From: Streptomyces spiroverticillatus
GTDB taxonomy: Bacteria; Actinomycetota; Actinomycetes; Streptomycetales; Streptomycetaceae
Length of the DNA: 64,000 nt
Assembly (NCBI GenBank): GCA_014650415.1
Contig: BMUX01000027.1
Coordinates: forward strand, 1-64,000
Reading direction: 5' to 3'
The notes under the pieces are model-generated. The model was not told where the DNA came from and did no database searches. It saw only the letters and a program-made list of their open reading frames with translations. Of the stretch, positions 32,958-40,873 are shown piece by piece (the stretch's first letter is position 1; each line of letters starts with the position of its first letter). The position numbers and the translations under genes were made by a program.

Positions 32958-33704
32958 ATGCCCCATCACCTGGACGCCGACGACCTGGCCGCGTTCGCCC
33001 TCGGGCCGGCCGAAACCGCCCTCCTCACCCCCGCCCAGCGCGCCCACCTCAGGTCCTGTGCCCCATGCCGCAAGGAAATCGACCAGTTGCGGGAGGCGAT
33101 CCGGACCGCACGCGACATCACCAGCGACGACCTGCTCGTCGAACCCCCCGCGTCCCTCTGGGAGTCCATCTCCGCGGGCCTTGCCGAACAGGACCCGCCC
33201 GACACGACCGTCCCCGAGGCTCCGCGCGGGCCCGGGGCCCCTGCGGGCCGACGCAGGCCGGCCGTCCTGCTGGCGGCCGCGGCGCTGGGCGTCGGCATGG
33301 TCCTGGGCGGCGCGGTGACCCATGTCGTGCTCGACGGCCGGCCGACCTCCGCGCCGGCTCCGGCCGTCTCGGGGACCCGACGCAGCATGGTGGGCCTCGG
33401 TCCGGCGCGCGCGGCCGGCGGCACGGTCGAGACGCGCGAGGAGGCCGGGGACGGCCGGCACATCGTGCTCGCCGTCACGGGCCTGCCCGCCATCGACGGC
33501 TTCTACGAGGTCTGGCTGATGGACCGCACCCACCGCAAGCTCGTCGCCCTGGGAGTGCTCCACCTCGACGGGACAGCCACGCTGCCCGCTCCGGAGGGAA
33601 TCGACCTCGCCGCCTACCCCCTCGTCGACATCTCCGCCCAGGACGACAACGGGGACCCCGCGCACTCCGGCAGAAGCGTCCTGCGGGGTGACCTGTGGCG
33701 CTGA
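32958..33704 (+). CDS. RskA-type anti-sigma factor
   Basis: 248 aa from ATG at 32958 with GGAGG nine bases upstream. The N-terminus has the zinc anti-sigma pattern HHLDADDLAAFALGPAET with HLRSCAPCRKEIDQLREAI (Cys-x2-Cys after a His). One membrane helix follows (AVLLAAAALGVGMVLGGAV). The extracytoplasmic RskA domain is GLPAIDGFYEVWLMDRTHRK with a DNGDPAHSGRSVL end. It should hold the LitS-like ECF factor at the membrane. Its stop overlaps the likely start of the MerR gene by ten bases. Confidence 0.82.
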   Translation: MPHHLDADDLAAFALGPAETALLTPAQRAHLRSCAPCRKEIDQLREAIRTARDITSDDLLVEPPASLWESISAGLAEQDPPDTTVPEAPRGPGAPAGRRRPAVLLAAAALGVGMVLGGAVTHVVLDGRPTSAPAPAVSGTRRSMVGLGPARAAGGTVETREEAGDGRHIVLAVTGLPAIDGFYEVWLMDRTHRKLVALGVLHLDGTATLPAPEGIDLAAYPLVDISAQDDNGDPAHSGRSVLRGDLWR

Positions 33705-34765
33705 CCGTCACCGCGGTGCGCGGCCCCGCCCGCCCCACGGCGTACGGTCGGGCCGTGAACACCACTGTGCCCGCGGCCGACGCACGGCAAGAAGTGACCT
33801 TCTCCACCGGGGAGGTCGCCCGACGTCTCGGGGTGTCGCCCACCACGATCCGCTCGTGGGACCGGAGGTACGGCATCGGCGCCGGGGCCCGCACCCGGGG
33901 CAGCCACCGCCGGTGGAGCGCGCAGGACATGGCCCGGCTGGAACGGATGTGCGCGCTGACCGCGACGGGCGTGCCACCCGCCGAGGCGGCCCGCCTGGCG
34001 TCCTCCGACAGTGTTCCGACCGCCGGGCCGGACCCGACTCCCGCGCCCCCGGGCCACGTCGCACCGAGCCGGGTCGGCGGCGGCCTGTCCCTCGGAAAGG
34101 TCCGGGCGGAATGCCGGGGGGTGGCCAGGGCGGCGCTGCGGCTCGACGCCGGGACCCTGGACGAACTGCTGACGGCCGCCATACGGGACCTCGGCCTGGT
34201 CACGGCGTGGACAGAGGTGATCATGCCGGCGCTGCACGCGGCGGGCCGTAAGTGGGAGGGTGAGCCGGACCGGTACGTCGAGGTCGAGCACTTCCTGTCC
34301 TGGCACGTCTCCGGTGCGCTGCGCCGGGCGTGCCCACCGCTCCCGCCGGGCCACGCGGGTGGCACCACCCTGTTGGCCTGTATGCCCGACGAGAGCCACA
34401 CGCTGCCGCTGGAGGTACTGGCGGCCTCCCTGACCGAACGCGCCCTTCCCGTGCGCATGTTCGGTGCCGCGTTGCCGGCCGAGTGCCTGCTGGCGGCGGT
34501 GGACCGTACGGGGCCCGTCGTCGTGGGCCTGTGGGCGCAGTCCCGCGGCACGGCGGACCGTCAGCTCGCGGAGCGGGTGGCGAGCGCGGAATGGGGCCCG
34601 CAGGGGGCACGCCGGAAGCCGGCCGTTCTCGCGCTGGGCCCCGGCTGGCCCAGCGCCTCGGGGCTCGTGCGCCCGCAGGGGCTCGCGGAGGCCGTCACGG
34701 CGGTGGAGTCACGGGTGGCGCAGTTCGCGGCCGTCCGCCGACGGCCGTCCGCCGCCCGTCCCTGA
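33695..34765 (+). CDS. litR: LitR/CarH-like MerR regulator with B12-binding light-sensor domain
   Basis: 356 aa if GTG at 33695 is used; GTG at 33755 is an alternative. A MerR helix-turn-helix (FSTGEVARRLGVSPTTIRSW) is followed by the four-helix cap with W-x10-EH (KWEGEPDRYVEVEHFLSWHV), then a cobalamin-binding Rossmann domain with PDESHTLPLEVLAASLTE and the His of the ExH cobalt-ligand motif. In CarH/LitR proteins adenosylcobalamin makes a dark-stable repressor that light destroys, inducing carotenoid genes. It sits between the anti-sigma gene and crtY. The usual Gly after ExHxx is Pro here. Confidence 0.82.
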   Translation: MALTVTAVRGPARPTAYGRAVNTTVPAADARQEVTFSTGEVARRLGVSPTTIRSWDRRYGIGAGARTRGSHRRWSAQDMARLERMCALTATGVPPAEAARLASSDSVPTAGPDPTPAPPGHVAPSRVGGGLSLGKVRAECRGVARAALRLDAGTLDELLTAAIRDLGLVTAWTEVIMPALHAAGRKWEGEPDRYVEVEHFLSWHVSGALRRACPPLPPGHAGGTTLLACMPDESHTLPLEVLAASLTERALPVRMFGAALPAECLLAAVDRTGPVVVGLWAQSRGTADRQLAERVASAEWGPQGARRKPAVLALGPGWPSASGLVRPQGLAEAVTAVESRVAQFAAVRRRPSAARP

Positions 34766-34793
34766 TGTCCTGGTGCACCCGCCCGGCCACGGG

Positions 34794-34823
34794 TGCATCC
34801 GAATGTGTCTTCCGCGCGGAATG
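34794..34823 (+). promoter_or_regulatory. Candidate promoter of crtY
   Basis: TGCATCC (34794-34800), 17 bases, GGAATG (34818-34823). The upstream half matches the other light-locus promoters exactly; the downstream half lacks GTAG. It is 68 bases before the crtY start. Confidence 0.35.
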
Positions 34824-34891
34824 CTGGGCGACCCGCCTGCTCGGCGCACGACCCGCCCGCCCGGCGGGAGAGGAAAGAACGGAGGCGCACC

Positions 34892-36124
34892 TTGTCCCCC
34901 TCGCACCCGCGCACCCCTGGCCCCCGGACGTCGTACGACACGGAGATCGCCGTCATCGGCGCCGGTGCGGCCGGTCTCTCCCTCGCTCACCGGCTCTGCG
35001 AGCCCGCCCGCGGCCGGCGCGGCCTTGAGGTGACGCTCGTCGACGTCCCGCCGGGGCCGCTGCGGCCGCCCGAGCGCACCTGGTGCTTCTGGGAGGAACC
35101 GGGCGGTGCGTACGACGACGTGCTCACCGCCTCCTGGGACCGGCTGCGCCTGCGCGGACGCACCGGCGAGGAGGTGCACTGTCCGCTGGCGCCCTCCCGC
35201 TACAAGATGCTCCGCTCCCCGGACTTCGAGCGGATGGTGTACGAACGTCTCGACGCGGCCCCACGGGTGCGGCGTGTCGAGGCGACCGTGGACGGCATCG
35301 CCGACATGGGCCCGGGAGCCGTCGTCCGCGGCCGGGACCCCGCGGGGGCGCCGCTGCGACTGCGGGCCCGGTGGGTGTTCGACTCGCGCCCGCCGCGGGC
35401 CTTGCCCCCTGCCCGCACCCTGCTCCTCCAGCACTTCCGCGGATGGTTCGTCCGTACCGCCCACGCGTGCTTCGACCCCGCCGTCGCCGACCTGATGGAC
35501 TTCCGGACCCCGCAGCCTTCGCACGGCCTGTCCTTCGGATACGTGCTGCCCCTGGGGACGCGGGAAGCACTGGTGGAGTACACCGAGTTCTCCGCGCGAC
35601 CGCTGGACGACGACGGCTACGACCGGGCGCTGCGGTACTACACCTCCCGGGTCCTGGGGCTCGGCGCGTTCGACGTGACGGGCGTCGAACAGGGCGTCAT
35701 TCCGATGACGGACGCCCGCTTTCCGCGCCGTACGGGCTCCTCGGTCTTTCGCATCGGCACCGCGGGCGGTGCCACCAGGCCGTCCACCGGTTACACCTTC
35801 GCCGCCGTGCAGCGTCAGAGCGCGGCCGTCGCGCACGCCCTGGCGCGCGGACGGCTGCCGCAGCCGCCCCCGGCCTACCCGGCCCGCGCCCGGGCCATGG
35901 ACGGCGTGCTGCTGCGTGCGCTGGCCACGGGGCGGGTGGACGGTGGGCGGTTCTTCACCCGGCTCTTCCGGGACGTTGGCCCAGAGCGCATGCTGCGCTT
36001 CCTGGACGGCCGCACCTCGTGGTCCGAGGACTTCGCGATCGGCCTGCGCACCCCGGTCCTGCCCATGCTGCGCACGGCCGCGGAACTGCCCTGGCTGCCC
36101 CGGCGCGCGGGCACCCGGTCGTGA
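34892..36124 (+). CDS. crtY: Lycopene beta-cyclase CrtY
   Basis: 410 aa from TTG at 34892, chosen because GGAGG lies six bases upstream and the FAD motif follows. EIAVIGAGAAGLSLAHRL is the dinucleotide fold, and PERTWCFWEE, GVIPMTDARFPR and RIGTAGGATRPSTGYTF are conserved cyclase motifs. It converts lycopene to beta-carotene in the membrane, using bound reduced flavin. It heads crtY-crtT-crtU, the order known from S. griseus and S. coelicolor, so with CrtU the end product should be an aromatic carotenoid of the isorenieratene type. Confidence 0.9.
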   Translation: MSPSHPRTPGPRTSYDTEIAVIGAGAAGLSLAHRLCEPARGRRGLEVTLVDVPPGPLRPPERTWCFWEEPGGAYDDVLTASWDRLRLRGRTGEEVHCPLAPSRYKMLRSPDFERMVYERLDAAPRVRRVEATVDGIADMGPGAVVRGRDPAGAPLRLRARWVFDSRPPRALPPARTLLLQHFRGWFVRTAHACFDPAVADLMDFRTPQPSHGLSFGYVLPLGTREALVEYTEFSARPLDDDGYDRALRYYTSRVLGLGAFDVTGVEQGVIPMTDARFPRRTGSSVFRIGTAGGATRPSTGYTFAAVQRQSAAVAHALARGRLPQPPPAYPARARAMDGVLLRALATGRVDGGRFFTRLFRDVGPERMLRFLDGRTSWSEDFAIGLRTPVLPMLRTAAELPWLPRRAGTRS

Positions 36125-36257
36125 GCGGCTCCGGGTGCGCTCGGCGGACCCCGGCAACCGGGCAGGCCACGACCGGCGCGGCCGCGTCCCGTCAGGGAGC
36201 CGCACAGGGCCCTCGGCGGTCCCGTACTCCCCAGCCGGCGCAGCGCCGTCGGCGAAG

Positions 36258-36383
36258 TCGTCACACCCCACGGTCGCGGCAGCCGCCACCGTGGCCGAAG
36301 TTCCGCACCCCACGGTCGCGGGACCCGCCACCGAGGCCGAGGTTCCGCACCCGACGCCCTCGACCGCGGCAGCGACAACCGCA
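36258..36383 (+). repeat. 42-base imperfect tandem repeat before crtT
   Basis: Three units (36258-36299, 36300-36341, 36342-36383) each encode a 14-residue HPTVA...ATxAE-like unit in the frame of crtT. The first two are nearly identical and the third is degenerate. The 283-base gap between crtY and crtT otherwise shows no gene; the frame is open from crtY's end, so an N-terminal extension of CrtT cannot be excluded. Confidence 0.6.
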
Positions 36384-36407
36384 CCGCCCACCCCCCGGAA
36401 GGACCGC

Positions 36408-37160
36408 ATGAGCCTGCTCCGCGACGACGCCCTGTCCACCGCGTTCGACCACGCCGCCCGCACCTACGACCGGCTGACGGCGGCCAACCCCGGTTACCAC
36501 GCCCACCTGCGCCGATCCGCCCGCCGGCTCGGACTGCCCGCCGGCGGCGCGGGGCTGCGCCTGCTCGACCTCGGCTGCGGCACCGGCGCCTCCACCGCCG
36601 CACTGCTGCGGGTCGCCCCCCGGGCCGAGATCGTCGCCGCGGACGCGTCGCGCGGCATGCTCGACCAGGCCGAGGCCAAACCCTGGCCGCCGAACGTCAC
36701 TTTCGTCCACGCCCCCGCCGAAGGACTGCGCGAGGCGGGCGTGGACGGCCCGTTCGACGCGGTGCTCGCCGCTTACCTCCTGCGCAACGTCAGTGACCCC
36801 GACGCCGTGCTGACCTCCGTACGCACTCTGCTGGCCCCCGGCGGACGGCTCGCGGTGCACGAGTACACCCTCAGCGGCAGGCCCCTGGACCGTGTGGTCT
36901 GGAGCGCGGTCTGCCGCGGCGTCGTGCTCCCCGCCGGTCGGGCCCTCGGCGACGGCGACCTCTACCGCCATCTGCTGCGCAGCGTGGTGGACTTCGACAC
37001 TGCCGACGCGTGCGCGGAACGCGTGCGCCGGGCGGGCTTCACCTACGTGCGCGTGCTGCCGATGCCCGGATGGCAGACCGGCATCGTCCACACCGTGCTC
37101 GCGGCCGCCCCGGTGGGCCGTGCGCGCCTCGCCCACTCCGGAGCGGAGTCGGTCCGATGA
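36408..37160 (+). CDS. crtT: SAM-dependent methyltransferase CrtT
   Basis: 250 aa from ATG at 36408 with GGAAGGA upstream. The class I SAM motif LRLLDLGCGTGASTAAL is at about residues 48-64, with IVAADASRGMLDQAEAKPW and FDAVLAAYLLRNVSDPDAVL following, giving a UbiE-like fold. In crtYTU loci CrtT is a conserved but not fully explained partner of CrtU. It could assist methyl-group transfer or modify a quinone or carotenoid. The stop overlaps the crtU start as ATGA. Confidence 0.83.
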   Translation: MSLLRDDALSTAFDHAARTYDRLTAANPGYHAHLRRSARRLGLPAGGAGLRLLDLGCGTGASTAALLRVAPRAEIVAADASRGMLDQAEAKPWPPNVTFVHAPAEGLREAGVDGPFDAVLAAYLLRNVSDPDAVLTSVRTLLAPGGRLAVHEYTLSGRPLDRVVWSAVCRGVVLPAGRALGDGDLYRHLLRSVVDFDTADACAERVRRAGFTYVRVLPMPGWQTGIVHTVLAAAPVGRARLAHSGAESVR

Positions 37161-38707
37161 GGGCGCGTCCGTACGCGGCCCGCCGGGGCCGCGACCGCCG
37201 TGCGGTGACCGTACCCGGACCCGCCGGACAGGCGCGCGCGCAGGGCCGGGGCCCCGCGGTCGCGGTCGTCGGCGGCGGCATCGCGGGCCTCGCCGCAGCC
37301 ACCGCCCTCGCCGAACGCGGCGTACGCGTCACCCTGTATGAACGGGAGCACACACTCGGCGGGCGCCTCGCGGGCTGGCCCGTCGAACTCGCCGACGGTT
37401 CCACCGCCACCATGAGCCGCGGCTTCCACGCCTTCTTCCGCCAGTACTACAACCTGCGCGGCCTGCTCCGCCGGGTCGACCCCCGGCTCGACACCCTCAC
37501 CGGCCTGCCCGACTACCCGCTCCGGCACAGCAACGGGCTGCACGACAGCTTCGCCCGGGTGCCGCGCACCCCGCCGTGGAGCGCGCTCGGCTTCGTCGCG
37601 CTCAGCCCCGCCTTCGGCTGGGGCGACCTCGCCCGCATGGATGCCCGTGCCGCCCTGCCCCTGCTCGACGTACGCGTTCCTGAGGTGTACGACCGCCTCG
37701 ACCACGTCAGCGCCCGGGACTTCCTCGACCGCATTCGCTTCCCCGCGGCTGCCGAACACCTCGCCTTCGAGGTTTTCTCCCGCAGCTTCTTCGCGGACCC
37801 GCGCCACCTGTCTGCCGCCGAACTGGTGCTGATGTTCCACATCTACTTCCTGGGCTCCAGTGAGGGGCTTCTCTTCGACGTCCCCCGCGAACCCTTCCCC
37901 ACGGCCCTGTGGGAGCCCCTCGGCGCGTACCTGGCCGGGCTCGGCGCAGACCTGCGCACCAGCACCGCCGTACTCGCCGCTGCCCCCGCGCCCGGCGGCG
38001 GCGTCACCGTCAGCACCGCAGCGGGCGGTGAGACGTACGACGGACTCGTCCTCGCCCTGGACACCGCAGGGCTGCAAAGGGTGGTGGAAGGCTCGCCGTC
38101 GCTCGGTGACGCCGCCTGGCGGCAGCGCGTGGCGAAGCTGCGCACCGCCCCGCCCTTCCTGGTCTCCCGGCTCTGGCTGGACCGCCCGGTGGCGGCCGAC
38201 CGGCCCGGCTTCCTCGGCACCGGCGGCTTCGGCCCGCTGGACAACGTCAGCGTGCTGGAGCGCTGGGAGGGCGAGGCCGCCCGGTGGGCCGCCCGTACCC
38301 AAGGCTCCGTCGTCGAGCTCCACGCCTACGCCGTCGATCCGGCCGCCGACCGCACCACGGTCCAGGACCGGGCGCTGGCCGAACTCCACCGGGTGTATCC
38401 CGAGACCAGGGACGCGAAGGTGGTCGACGCACGGCACGAATGGCGGGCGGACTGCCCCCTGTTCGAAGTGGGAGGCCACCGGGAGCGGCCCGGCGTCCGT
38501 ACCCCCGACCCGGCCGTCGTCCTTGCCGGAGACCTGGTACGCACCTCCCTGCCGGTCGCGCTGATGGAGCGGGCCGCGACGACGGGCTTCCTCGCCGCGA
38601 ACGCGCTCCTGGAGCAGTGGGGCCTGCGCGGACAGACCCTGTGGACGGTGCCCGACCGGGGCCGGGTGCCGGGCCTGCGGGCCCTGGCCCGCCTCGCCGG
38701 AACCTGA
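37157..38707 (+). CDS. crtU: Carotene desaturase/methyltransferase CrtU
   Basis: 516 aa from ATG at 37157 overlapping crtT. FAD motif PAVAVVGGGIAGLAAATALA at about residue 34, then the CrtU signature TMSRGFHAFFRQYYNLRGLL, and MFHIYFLGSSEGLLFDV. CrtU forms the aromatic phi end groups from beta rings by desaturation and methyl shift, giving isorenieratene. The C-terminal ALMERAATTGFLAANALL is the conserved flavin-binding helix. It ends just before a strong bidirectional hairpin. Confidence 0.88.
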   Translation: MRARPYAARRGRDRRAVTVPGPAGQARAQGRGPAVAVVGGGIAGLAAATALAERGVRVTLYEREHTLGGRLAGWPVELADGSTATMSRGFHAFFRQYYNLRGLLRRVDPRLDTLTGLPDYPLRHSNGLHDSFARVPRTPPWSALGFVALSPAFGWGDLARMDARAALPLLDVRVPEVYDRLDHVSARDFLDRIRFPAAAEHLAFEVFSRSFFADPRHLSAAELVLMFHIYFLGSSEGLLFDVPREPFPTALWEPLGAYLAGLGADLRTSTAVLAAAPAPGGGVTVSTAAGGETYDGLVLALDTAGLQRVVEGSPSLGDAAWRQRVAKLRTAPPFLVSRLWLDRPVAADRPGFLGTGGFGPLDNVSVLERWEGEAARWAARTQGSVVELHAYAVDPAADRTTVQDRALAELHRVYPETRDAKVVDARHEWRADCPLFEVGGHRERPGVRTPDPAVVLAGDLVRTSLPVALMERAATTGFLAANALLEQWGLRGQTLWTVPDRGRVPGLRALARLAGT

Positions 38708-38718
38708 GCCGAGGGGCC

Positions 38719-38761
38719 GCCCCGGTGCCGTACGCCACGACGGGGCGCACGGCACCGGGGC
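38719..38761. terminator. Bidirectional terminator between crtU and crtV
   Basis: Perfect 13-base arms GCCCCGGTGCCGT (38719-38731) and ACGGCACCGGGGC (38749-38761) with a 17-base loop lie between the convergent crtYTU and crtEIBV operons. Confidence 0.75.
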
Positions 38762-38768
38762 CGGTGGA

Positions 38769-39842
38769 TCAGCCCGGGAAGCGCCCGGTGCTGCGCAGCA
38801 GCCAGCGGCGCTCCGCGTACGCGATGTCGTCGCGCCACAGGCGTCCCGCCGCCGCGCGCATCAGGGGGCGCAGGGCGGGCGCGGCGGCCCGCGCCACGGC
38901 GAACCCCCTGCGGTCGGAGGCCGCGACGACCGCCTCCACCACCGCGGTGCGCGGGCGCCCCGAGGCGTCCGGGCCCAGGGGAGTGGCGTGCGTCTCGACG
39001 ACGGACCCCGCGCCCTCGCCCCGGGTGATGTGCATGACGACGGTACGGGGCTCGGGCGCGGTGAAGACCGCTCGCACCGGCACCACCGCGCGCCCCGCCA
39101 CTTTGAAGGAGACGTCGACGACGAAGGAGTCGTCGCCGCCCTCGTCCCGCTGCCCGTCCGCGGGCGCGTCCGGTGAGCCGACGACCGTCAGGTCGACGAA
39201 GGAGTACGGGTGGAACCAGGCTCCGTGCCACGGGTCGAGCCGGTTGGCGATCACGTCCTCGGGCTCGCACCGCCCCACGACCGTGCACACGGCCGCCACC
39301 GCGGCGGCCGGCTCCGGCCGCCGGGGGATCACCGGCCGGTCCAGCGACTCCTCGCCGCCCGCCCTGTCCAGCCGGACCCACAGCAGCAAACCGTCGTCGT
39401 GCACGGGGAAGGGCTCCCACCCGGCGAACGGGGCCCCGTCCAGGGCCAGCCCGTGCCAGTGGCAGACCAGCGTGCCGCACCGCACCTTGCTGTCCTTCAG
39501 CGGCGCCCCCAGGTGCGGGCAGGCCCCCGTACCGGCTCGTACGCCCCCGTCGCCGCCGCGCCAGAGCACGATCTCGCACCCGGCGACCGTCCGCCCCAGC
39601 GGGCGGTCCGTGGGGACGTCCCCGGACGCCCCCACCACGTACCAGTTGCCCGAAGGGCGGGCCTGTGCCCGTTTCAGGGCGGTGGCGATGACCGCGGGGG
39701 AGGCGTCGCGCCAGGTGGGTCGCTGTCGCTCCCAGGGCACGGGGTGGCGGCGCAGCCGCAGCGGGACGCGCCCGGTGCGTGAGGCCGGATCGCCGTGCCG
39801 CTCCGGGCGAGGTGTCTGATGCGCGTCAGGGGTCTCGCTCAC
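38769..39842 (-). CDS. crtV: Rieske [2Fe-2S] protein in the crtV position (DUF5914-like)
   Basis: 357 aa from GTG at 39842, overlapping the crtB stop as GTGA. The N-terminal half is a Rieske domain: two ligand pairs CPHLGAPL and CHWHGL around residues 110-135. The C-terminal half (PWHGAWFHPYSFVDLTVVGS) resembles the DUF5914/aromatic dioxygenase-like fold. It lies at the end of crtE-crtI-crtB-crtV. Published Streptomyces loci call the gene here crtV, with an unsettled role; the motifs point to an oxygenase or electron-transfer function in carotenoid modification. Confidence 0.75.
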   Translation of the reverse strand: MSETPDAHQTPRPERHGDPASRTGRVPLRLRRHPVPWERQRPTWRDASPAVIATALKRAQARPSGNWYVVGASGDVPTDRPLGRTVAGCEIVLWRGGDGGVRAGTGACPHLGAPLKDSKVRCGTLVCHWHGLALDGAPFAGWEPFPVHDDGLLLWVRLDRAGGEESLDRPVIPRRPEPAAAVAAVCTVVGRCEPEDVIANRLDPWHGAWFHPYSFVDLTVVGSPDAPADGQRDEGGDDSFVVDVSFKVAGRAVVPVRAVFTAPEPRTVVMHITRGEGAGSVVETHATPLGPDASGRPRTAVVEAVVAASDRRGFAVARAAAPALRPLMRAAAGRLWRDDIAYAERRWLLRSTGRFPG

Positions 39843-40873
39843 ACCGTCTCCTTCCGTGGCTGCCCGTCATGGGCCGAGGGCCTCGCGTTCGTTGCTGCGC
39901 CGCCGTGCTCCCCCTCGGTGACGCCGCGGCGCCCGGTGCCGGTGGGCCGGATCCGGGCTGCCGCGGTCCGGACCAGCCCGTCCAGGGCCACCGTCGCACG
40001 GCGTCGCCGGGACACCACGGCCCGCCGGTGCAGCACGCGGTACCCGTCGTCCGCGACGGCGTCCAGGATCGCCCCGTACAGCACGAACGCGGTGCGCACG
40101 CACGGCCGTGACACCGGATCGAGCTGTGCGATCCCCGGGGCGGCCTCCCGGTAGACGGCGCGGGTCAGCTCGGCGACGTTCCGCAGCGCCGTGGTGATCC
40201 GCGGGTCGGGGAGCCCCGTCAGCCGGCTCCAGGCCAGCAGGTCGCGGTCGACGCCGTGGGCCGCCAGTAGGTCCTGGGGCAGATAGACGCGCCCGCGGTC
40301 GAGGTCCTCGCCCACGTCGCGCAGGAAGTTGGTCAACTGGAAGGCGACACCGAGCGCGGCGGCCTGCGGTGCCGCCTGGGCACGTGGCACCACGGTGCCG
40401 AGGACCGGCAGCATCTGGAGTCCGATCACCGCCGCCGACCCGTGCATGTACGCCCGCAGGTCGTCGTACGTCGGATATCCGGTGACGACCAGGTCGCTGC
40501 GCATGGAGGCCATGAAATCGGTGAAGTGCTCGTGCGCGATGTCGTACCGGGCGGCGGTGTCCGCCAGCGCCCGCACGACCGGCTCGTCGGTGGGCTGTCC
40601 GGCAAGGCCCGCGCGCAGGCGGGCGTCCAGCTCGTCGAGAGCCGCCGCGCGCTGTGCCGGTGAGGCCGCGGAGTGCAGGTCGTCGACGATGTCGTCGGCC
40701 CAGCGGGCGAACCCGTACAGCGCGTGGACGGCCGGACGACGTTCGACGGGCAGCAGTCTGGTCGCCAGGAAGTAGGTGCGGCCGTGCCGGGCGTTGAGCC
40801 GACGGCACCGGCGGTACGCCTCGCGCAGCTCGGGATCGCGGATGCCGGCGGCATCGAGTTCACGGTCGGTCAT
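39839..40873 (-). CDS. crtB: Phytoene synthase CrtB
   Basis: 344 aa from ATG at 40873, overlapping the crtI stop as ATGA. Signatures of trans-isoprenyl synthases are clear: YGFARWADDIVDDLH and the second Asp-rich site RDVGEDLDRGRVYLPQD, plus the conserved GVAFQLTNFLRDVG. It joins two geranylgeranyl diphosphates to phytoene at the membrane surface. The C-terminal 40 residues are Arg/Gly-rich and poorly conserved. Confidence 0.92.
   Translation of the reverse strand: MTDRELDAAGIRDPELREAYRRCRRLNARHGRTYFLATRLLPVERRPAVHALYGFARWADDIVDDLHSAASPAQRAAALDELDARLRAGLAGQPTDEPVVRALADTAARYDIAHEHFTDFMASMRSDLVVTGYPTYDDLRAYMHGSAAVIGLQMLPVLGTVVPRAQAAPQAAALGVAFQLTNFLRDVGEDLDRGRVYLPQDLLAAHGVDRDLLAWSRLTGLPDPRITTALRNVAELTRAVYREAAPGIAQLDPVSRPCVRTAFVLYGAILDAVADDGYRVLHRRAVVSRRRRATVALDGLVRTAAARIRPTGTGRRGVTEGEHGGAATNARPSAHDGQPRKETV

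Noticed and set aside
36125..36407. Separate small gene between crtY and crtT
   Set aside because: Only a repeat-bearing low-complexity frame is open; no start with a ribosome site before 36408.
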